Shown here piece after piece: positions 58,112 through 64,000 of a DNA stretch of 64,000 nucleotides. The DNA lies in the NCBI GenBank assembly GCA_035048495.1, contig CM068543.1, forward strand, positions 30,290,096 to 30,354,095, read 5' to 3'. Each line of letters opens with the position of its first letter. Within the stretch, counting starts at the first letter, position 1. The position numbers were made by a program, and so were the translations under genes. The notes under the pieces are model-generated. The model had not been told where the DNA came from, searched no databases, and was given only the letters and a program-made list of their open reading frames with translations. Origin of the DNA: Euptelea pleiosperma (lineage: Eukaryota; Streptophyta; Magnoliopsida; Ranunculales; Eupteleaceae).

Positions 58112-58925
58112 AGGAATTTTTGACATACCCCCCATGTTATCTTTAAAATTTGACATACCCCCCACAATTTGAAAAAGTTGACATACCCCCTATGACTCGG
58201 TCCAATGTCATTGACCAGTGTTGACCCGAGTTGACTACCAATTTTTTTATTAAATAACAAAAATGCCCTTGTCTTCAACCTTGGAACAAGGGTTTAGGCA
58301 AAAACCCAAACCCCAAATCAAACGGCTATGGTAGACGGCCAGCCAAGAGATTCCAATGGGTTGACCGCCCATCGTCGGCAACCAACCAACCGGCGTCTCA
58401 TGGCCAGCCGGCCACCACTTCGGCAATAATTTAAAACCCAAGGTAAAAAAAAAAAAAAAACACCATAAAATTTTAGTTTAAAATTTTCATTAACATAAAT
58501 GAAAAATAAGACAAAGCAATTTATATTTTAAGCTTTTGAGATGTGGATTTTAGAAAGATGGATTCTCTCAATTTTAAAATATTCCTTTATGAGTTTTATC
58601 TATTTTTTGGGATTTTTTCCTTCTCAATATTTGTTTAATTTATCAAAAAATCTCAAGTTTGCCAACATGGATTTTAATTTTAATTTTTAATCTCCCTCTT
58701 TCATGTTTGATTTAGGGTTTAGGTTTTGGCCTAAACCCAAACCCTTGTTCTAAAGTTGAAGAGAAGGGCACTTTCGTCCTTTAATAAAAAAATTGGTAGT
58801 CAACTCTGGTCAACACTGGTCAAATGACAGTGGACTGAGTCATAGGGGGGGTATGTCAGTTTTTTGAAATTGTGGGGGTATGTCAAATTTTAAAGATAAC
58901 ATGGGGAGGCATGTCAAAAATTCCC
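58112..58925. mobile_element. Mutator-like foldback element with about 190-bp TIRs
   Basis: The left arm starts 'GGAATTTTTGACATACCCCC' and runs through 'GACATACCCCCCACAATTTG', 'GTTGACTACCAATTTTTTTA' to 'AACAAGGGTTTAGG' (about 58293). The right arm repeats this in reverse complement from about 58735 to 58925. An A-rich direct repeat TTAAAAAAAAA flanks it (58101-58111 and 58926-58936). Long TIRs and a 9-11 bp duplication fit a Mutator-like non-autonomous element. The centre has short frames without homology I recognise. Confidence 0.8.
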
Positions 58926-58976
58926 TTAAAAAAAAAGAGTATTTTTACCATTATCGAGAAAGGGTCGGGATACGGG

Positions 58977-59131
58977 GACCTAAATTTTCACCAAAAATCT
59001 CATCCGTGGATCCCAAGAATCTACGGTGTTTGACAATGCTGAGCTGGCATTCACTTTTGCCAAAGCTAAAGCACCGTTGGATTCTTGGAATCCACGCCCA
59101 AGAGCTTCGGTGAAAATTTATGTCCTAACAT
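58977..59131. repeat. Short foldback MITE
   Basis: Arms 'GGGACCTAAATTTTCACC' and 'GTGGATCCCAAGAATCTACG' plus GTG pair with 'CACCGTTGGATTCTTGGAAT' plus CCACG and 'TTCGGTGAAAATTTATGTCC'. The central loop is about 45 bp. Confidence 0.7.
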
Positions 59132-59269
59132 GTTATGTCGTGAGAATCTATTCCTTTTTTAAATATTAAAAATATAATTTTCTATTGACCCGCAATACCG
59201 TCACAACGAAACGTTAGGAGACCGTTATAGTGGGTCACTTAAAACCTGGCATGGACGTCGCTACAAACC

Positions 59270-60248
59270 TTCTTGTTGAGACTTGAGTATTGTCTTTGAA
59301 TTTGAGATTCTTAAGAGATTAGCTTTTGAGAACTTTGGAATGAAAATATTAGGACCTGTTTGGTACGTGAGAAAAAGAATTCCAATGGTGCTAAATATTC
59401 GTGCTTATCAAAAAATATAACAACGTTCGTATTGTACGTGTATTAACTAGCTTACTTCATTTTCTTTCAATTTGCGTGGGTACCACATATCAAAGTAAGT
59501 CAAATATAGGTTAGGCGAGTGTGTAACCCACATATTAGGTCATGGGATCCAGAAAAATTCATTTTTATCTTTTTTATATATTAAAAAATTCATTTTTATT
59601 GAAAATAACGATTTTTTCTTGAGAAAATAAAATTTTCCCACCAAGGTTTGTTTGGTGTGAAAATATTTACTTAATGGGGGGTAAGTGATCAAATGTTTTC
59701 CCGCTGCGGCGGGCATATTTGTGGGCTAGGCTAAATATTCGTCGCGGGCAATGCATGCCAAACACACTTGAGCGAATATTAGTGTACGCAAATATTTTAT
59801 TTTTCCGCCACGGTGGCCTACCAAACATGCCCTTACTATTAAAGGATAGCCTTTAGGAGCCTTTACACAATATTTTGTGTACTCCCCCAATGAGTCAAAC
59901 CTAGTAGCTGATTTGATTACCAGTAGGGCAAAATTTTGGACTTCTAGTTTTTTTGTGATCTTGTGATCGTACCCACTCCCAGCTTGTCTCTTTGTATGTT
60001 GCCAAAAGGATCAGGGAACTTGGACCAGTCCTCCTTTGTTGTTAGCTTGACTGTTTTGCTTAATTCCTCAATGATATTGAGGTTTACCAAAAATAAATTT
60101 ATCATGCCTCTTTTTTATAAATCCTAAATTTAGCTTTGTTTTTCTCTTTTACTATTTTAACCATTTTGAAAAATCTAAACATGGTATAAGAAATACTTTT
60201 TACATATGTTCATAGTTACTATTTTTTATATATATTTGTTACCTTATT
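59270..60248. other. Non-coding stretch
   Basis: No gene or clear repeat termini were recognised. Confidence 0.4.
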
Positions 60249-61590
60249 TCTATCTATATTACAAAACACAACTTATATCTCTTGGTACATAAGTGACGGT
60301 TGAGAGCGACCCACATCCAACGGTTGACATTTTCTCACACTTCTCTCTACGAAGAAGAGAACTTCTCTAAGAAGGAAACTCCCCCGCCAATTATGTTAAC
60401 AAAATGCGCCAAAGAAGGAAACTCGCTAAGGAGAAACTGCAAACCCATTTGACATTTTCTCACACTTTTCTCTATGAAGAAGGAAATAAAACACGCGAAG
60501 AAGGAAACCCCCAAAGAGAAATCGAAACCCTACTAAAACATTGAAGTTTCATTTTCTCCCACTTTTCTTTACGAAGAAGAGAAACTCCCTAAGAAGGAAA
60601 CTCCCCGCCAATTATGTTAACAAAACACGCCGAAGAAGAAAACCTACCAAGGAGAAATCGAAACCCATGTGACATTTTCTCCCACTTCTTTCTATGAAGA
60701 AGGAAACAAAACACGTGAAGAATGAAACTCTCTAAGAAGGAAACCCACCAAAGAGAAACCGAAACCCTACTAAAACATTGAAGTTTCATGATCGTAATCC
60801 TTTGACAAGTTATATTGCTCGATCAAAAATATTCACCGTGTATATTTTTCAACATATAGATATAGACTTTGGTTATTTAACCGTGTGGATTATTTAAATT
60901 GTGTGAATATTTTTCAATGGAGGGGTTAAACCCAAATGCTAGATCTACATGTAGATCTTGGGGTTTACTTTTCTAGCATTTGATCTACGTGTAGATCTTT
61001 GGGCCCACTGCCCGCTTGGATGTTAGGTAGTGGATCAAACCCAACCCTTGGAACTAGGTTAAGGCCTACGTTTATGTCAAAAGGTCAATAGTTTAGACAG
61101 TTTATATCAAAGGCTTAATATCTAATATTCTACTGCCATATCTAATATATGCGTTTATATTTAATGACCCATACTATGGTAAAATAAATATTAGTAGTCA
61201 TATGTTGTCATGATTTAGTTGTGAGGCACCTTTGTTGTTGAGTGTTAATGTACCAACGGTGTGCTCAATATCCACCACGGTTAGTACGATAGCACCGGAT
61301 TTCCAATCCAACGGCCTTAAGTGCAAGTACTTTTGTAATCTTGAACATGATCATACATATTTTAAAGCTAAAAAGAGACTTATCTTTTATTTATACTCAC
61401 AAGTGTCAACTCTCCATGTCATACATGTCTTGATATTCTATAACCATAAAAAAGTTTGATCATGGGTGTACATATCAGCTACAAATATTGTATGACCTAC
61501 ACAAGGGTTTTGTCCTACACATATTTAGTGACGACCAACACCACCAGACCCAACATGTCGGGGAGTGCCATTGGCACGGGTAATAACTAG
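60249..61590 (+). mobile_element. Probable non-autonomous Helitron
   Basis: The right end has a GTGCCA/TGGCAC hairpin (61565-61577) then GGGTAATAA and CTAG (61587-61590) followed by T, the Helitron 3' signature. A candidate left end TCTATCTATATTAC lies at 60249, but the preceding base is T where A is usual. The hairpin type matches the termini at 45.4-46.3 kb. Inside is a 222-bp tandem pair (60328-60790). No Rep/helicase is encoded. Confidence 0.6.
60328..60790. repeat. 222-bp tandem duplication inside the Helitron
   Basis: Units start at 60328 and 60550 ('CATTTTCTC.CACTT'). Both contain 'CGCCAATTATGTTAACAAAA', 'GAAACCCTACTAAAACATTG' and several 'GAAGAAGGAAAC' blocks. Confidence 0.85.
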
Positions 61591-61599
61591 TTATTTATA

Positions 61600-61940
61600 A
61601 AGAATAAAGATTGAGAAACATGTTGCCCACAGAATTAGACTGGTGTGGCCGAAGTTGAGATGTGCATGCTTCCAAAGTGTTATATGATGGACGTGTGCTA
61701 ATCAGATTAAAAAAGAAATTGTTAGACGGCAATAAGATTGACGATGCTTAGATGAAATAGAATGTTGAACAATCAAGAAATAACATATTCATAAAATGAG
61801 TATAGTCGAAATGTTGATGTTGAGATGATGTGTGGTAAGACAATAAAAGAAATAACACGTTTGTAAAATATAAAATAATTAAGGAAAAGGTGATCGAATT
61901 GTTTGGTCATTTGCAACGAAGACCAATGACAACACTAACT
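61600..61940 (+). pseudogene. Possible RTE LINE C-terminal remnant
   Basis: The plus strand ends in KEKVIELFGHLQRRP, similar to the conserved 'RWFGHVQRRP' near the end of plant RTE ORFs. Upstream frames are broken. Weak evidence. Confidence 0.45.
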
Positions 61941-62039
61941 CTCCGTAGCATTGAAAAATCTCAAGGACATTAGGGTTTTATCCCGTTTGTTTCGATTTAT
62001 TTCATCAAGGCTCTGTATGGTGATCAACAAAAGTTTTAC

Positions 62040-62360
62040 AGAAAAACAATTTGTATGTCAAGAAGTGTTGACCGTATGGATGTTTTTCCAATCCCTAGGT
62101 GGGCCTACAAACCAAAAATCTGCTTGATTAGTGATTTCAAACCTTTAGATCTTTGTACCTCAAATAATGGTCAATAATGCTCAAATTCCTACGGTTAAAA
62201 TCAACCCATGAAAATAATTTCCAATCCAATGCCTAGAAATCACTAATCGGGCTGATTTTTGGTTTGTAGGTCCACCTAGGGATTGGCCAAACATCCATAC
62301 TGTCAGAGTCTAAGAGTGGCTCATATTGGGCCATGTCATCAAAGTTTTACTCCTTTTGTA
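62040..62360. repeat. Palindromic MITE family M1, copy near 62.2 kb
   Basis: Left landmarks 'GACCGTATGGATGTTTTTCC', 'TCCCTAGGTGGGCCTACAAA' and 'TTGATTAGTGATTTCAAACC' pair with 'AAATCACTAATCGGGCTGAT', 'GGTCCACCTAGGGATTGGCC' and 'AAACATCCATACTGTCAG'. 'AAAGTTTTACTCC' ends the right side. Confidence 0.8.
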
Positions 62361-62862
62361 GAATATATCTAGTACACTGTCTATGTAGTAGTGTAGTACT
62401 CAATTGCCCTATCCACTGGTATGGATAAAATTTACACGCCCGGGCTCAACACCGGTCAAAGGGGTTTCCAAATCTTAAAGGTGCACATGCTATCTTGCAC
62501 CTAGGGTATAATGCACTATACTTTATGTTACAGTTTCAAACTTCCCCGCAATCTTGTATCTATAGGTGAATCTTATCATCATTGAAGATCTCACCAAAAT
62601 AATTAAAATTGCAACTTTTGATTTTGATCAATATATTGTTTTAAAAGGCGTTTGAGGCTCATGCCTTAAAGCTTGTCACAGGGCAAAGCCTCCCAAAATG
62701 CATTGAGGCTTATTAAAAAAAAAGCGTAAAAACTTCTAAAGGCTTTAAAAAAAATTAACGCCTCAAGCCTTTTTACATATTTTTTAACGCATCATGTCAA
62801 AGGCATACGCCTCACATGCATATGTTGATGATAGTAATTTTAGGTTACTGCATTTTATAAAA

Positions 62863-63253
62863 GGGTCGGGCTCAAGGGACTCCCATTTCTGGCCCCTCTT
62901 TTTGACCCCCATCTTGGTGTACCGACATAGAAGATGAATCAATGGCTGATTTTCGGTGAGGATGATCTCTATGGTGAGGAGATCATCGTCACAAAAATTC
63001 AAAATCATTCTGATATTCATAGACTGGTTTAGAAGCTGAGGCATTATGGACCGTTGATTTTTACCGTGTAACTTTAAAACCACATTTGATGGGGTTAGAA
63101 ATTTCAGAATGGGCTGATTTTTTGTTGAGGTGATCTATATGGTGAGGTTATCATCCCCACCAAAAAGCAGCCATTGATTCGTCTTCTATGTAGGTACGCC
63201 AAGATGGGGGTCAAAAAAGGGGGTCAGAAATGGGGGTCCCTTGAGCCCGACCC
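62863..63253. mobile_element. Mutator-like MITE with 9-bp TSD
   Basis: The 391-bp element begins GGGTCGGGCTCAAGGGAC and ends with the inverted GTCCCTTGAGCCCGACCC. Arms of about 65-70 bp continue through 'CCCATTTCTG.CCC' and 'TTTGACCCCCATCTTGG.GTAC', and weaker pairing continues inside. It is flanked by a perfect 9-bp direct repeat TTTATAAAA (62854-62862 and 63254-63262), the Mutator-superfamily size. Confidence 0.88.
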
Positions 63254-63425
63254 TTTATAAAATTCAACTTACGTACCTTTAAATTATTCTAAGATATATG
63301 AGAAGGGTATGTTCGTAATGCCTCACACTTTAGGCCATTGAAGTACTTGGCCTTGTGCTTCAGCAATTAAAGACACTAGGGGACATGTACATTGCATGTG
63401 AATGATTGTAGAGGTGTCTTTGGAA

Positions 63426-63515
63426 GAAGTGGACCACTAACCAGATGTTTGGCCCATCCTTACGTGGACACACATACAAAAAATCAGCCTGATTAGTCAT
63501 TAAATCTCGCGGTAC
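63426..63515. repeat. Partial M1 MITE (left arm only)
   Basis: It holds 'ATGTTTGGCCCATCCTTACG' and 'AAAATCAGCCTGATTAGTCA' but not the inverted partner. Confidence 0.6.
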
Positions 63516-63671
63516 ATACTATTACTAAAGGTAATGATCGCATGGTCCATGGACTTTATCATGGTGCATGGTGATGTCGCTTTGTCACTGGCCAAGATTG
63601 TACCTCGAGTTGCATGCAAATAATTTTAAGTTTTAGATAATTAATTATTTAAGTCCATTATACTTGACTAA

Positions 63672-64000
63672 TATAAACCATGTGGCACACTCTTAGAGAC
63701 TGACTGACCGTAAGGATGTTAGGCCCATCCCTAGGTAGACCTACATACTAACATTCTTCTTGATTAGTAATTTCTATCTGTTGGATTAGAGTATTTTCCA
63801 TGGTTTATTTTAACTGGATTTCAAGCATTATTTGGGGTACTCAGATGCAAATGTTAGAAATTACTAGTAAGGTTGATTTTTGGTATGTAGGCCCACCTAG
63901 GGATGGGCAGAACATCCATATGGTCAAGGGTCTCTAAAAGTATGGTGTTCAAAGTGGTTCACACTGTGGTCTGTCATCAATGTTGATGATGGACGTCCGT
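63672..64000. repeat. Palindromic MITE family M1, copy cut by window end
   Basis: Left 'CATGTGGCACACTCTTAGAG', 'GTAAGGATGTTAGGCCCATC' and right 'CCACCTAGGGATGGGCAGAA', 'CATCCATATGGTCAAGGGTC', 'TCACACTGTGGTCTGTCATC' mirror each other. It resembles the copy at 18887-19221. The right edge may run past the window. Confidence 0.75.

Overview
The window is nuclear DNA of a flowering plant. The evidence is spliced genes with plant-specific families (a PP2C phosphatase with a C-terminal cysteine-rich tail and an LRK10L-type receptor kinase), plant Ty1/copia and Ty3/gypsy LTR elements, L1-type LINEs carrying an RNase H domain, RTE LINE fragments, Helitron-like ends and many foldback MITEs. The species cannot be named from sequence alone.

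Layout. 1-16.8 kb is a nest of transposons. An old, broken L1-type LINE (plus strand, pieces at 1941-2381, 8247-11249 and 16586-16695) was split by a 5.86 kb gypsy-type LTR-like insertion (2382-8241, 5-bp TSD TATGT) and by a young, apparently complete Ty1/copia element (11250-16580, minus strand, one 1464-codon gag-pol ORF, TSD CTAAC). A large palindromic element (about 3384-4080) sits inside the gypsy insertion. 16.8-31.4 kb is gene-poor: foldback MITEs, a head-to-head pair of copia fragments (about 20.94-24.62 kb), and two diverged copies of an anonymous segment (about 19.44-20.62 kb and 28.86-30.61 kb).

Two host genes stand out, both on the minus strand. (1) An LRK10-like receptor kinase has three exons: 44386-43603, 32864-32829 and 32564-31435, 649 aa in total. 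Its first intron is 10.7 kb long because a decayed copia element (33185-40864, same strand as the gene), itself split by a 2.05 kb gypsy solo LTR (35131-37184), lies in it. (2) A PP2C-family phosphatase has eight exons from 57169 down to 50979, 429 aa. Intron 2 appears to use a GC-AG splice pair, and a 3.5 kb last intron holds an RTE LINE remnant.

The remaining DNA (45.4-50.4 kb and 57.9-64 kb) is repeat-rich. It holds clustered Helitron-like 3' hairpins, Mutator-like MITEs (one with a perfect 9-bp TSD), a 5'-truncated L1 tail with a 17-bp TSD, and several copies of one palindromic MITE family whose ends repeatedly lie beside Helitron-like termini. I found no tRNA, rRNA or CRISPR. I found no clearly new gene system; the most interesting material is structural: nested insertions, inverted junctions and palindrome families.
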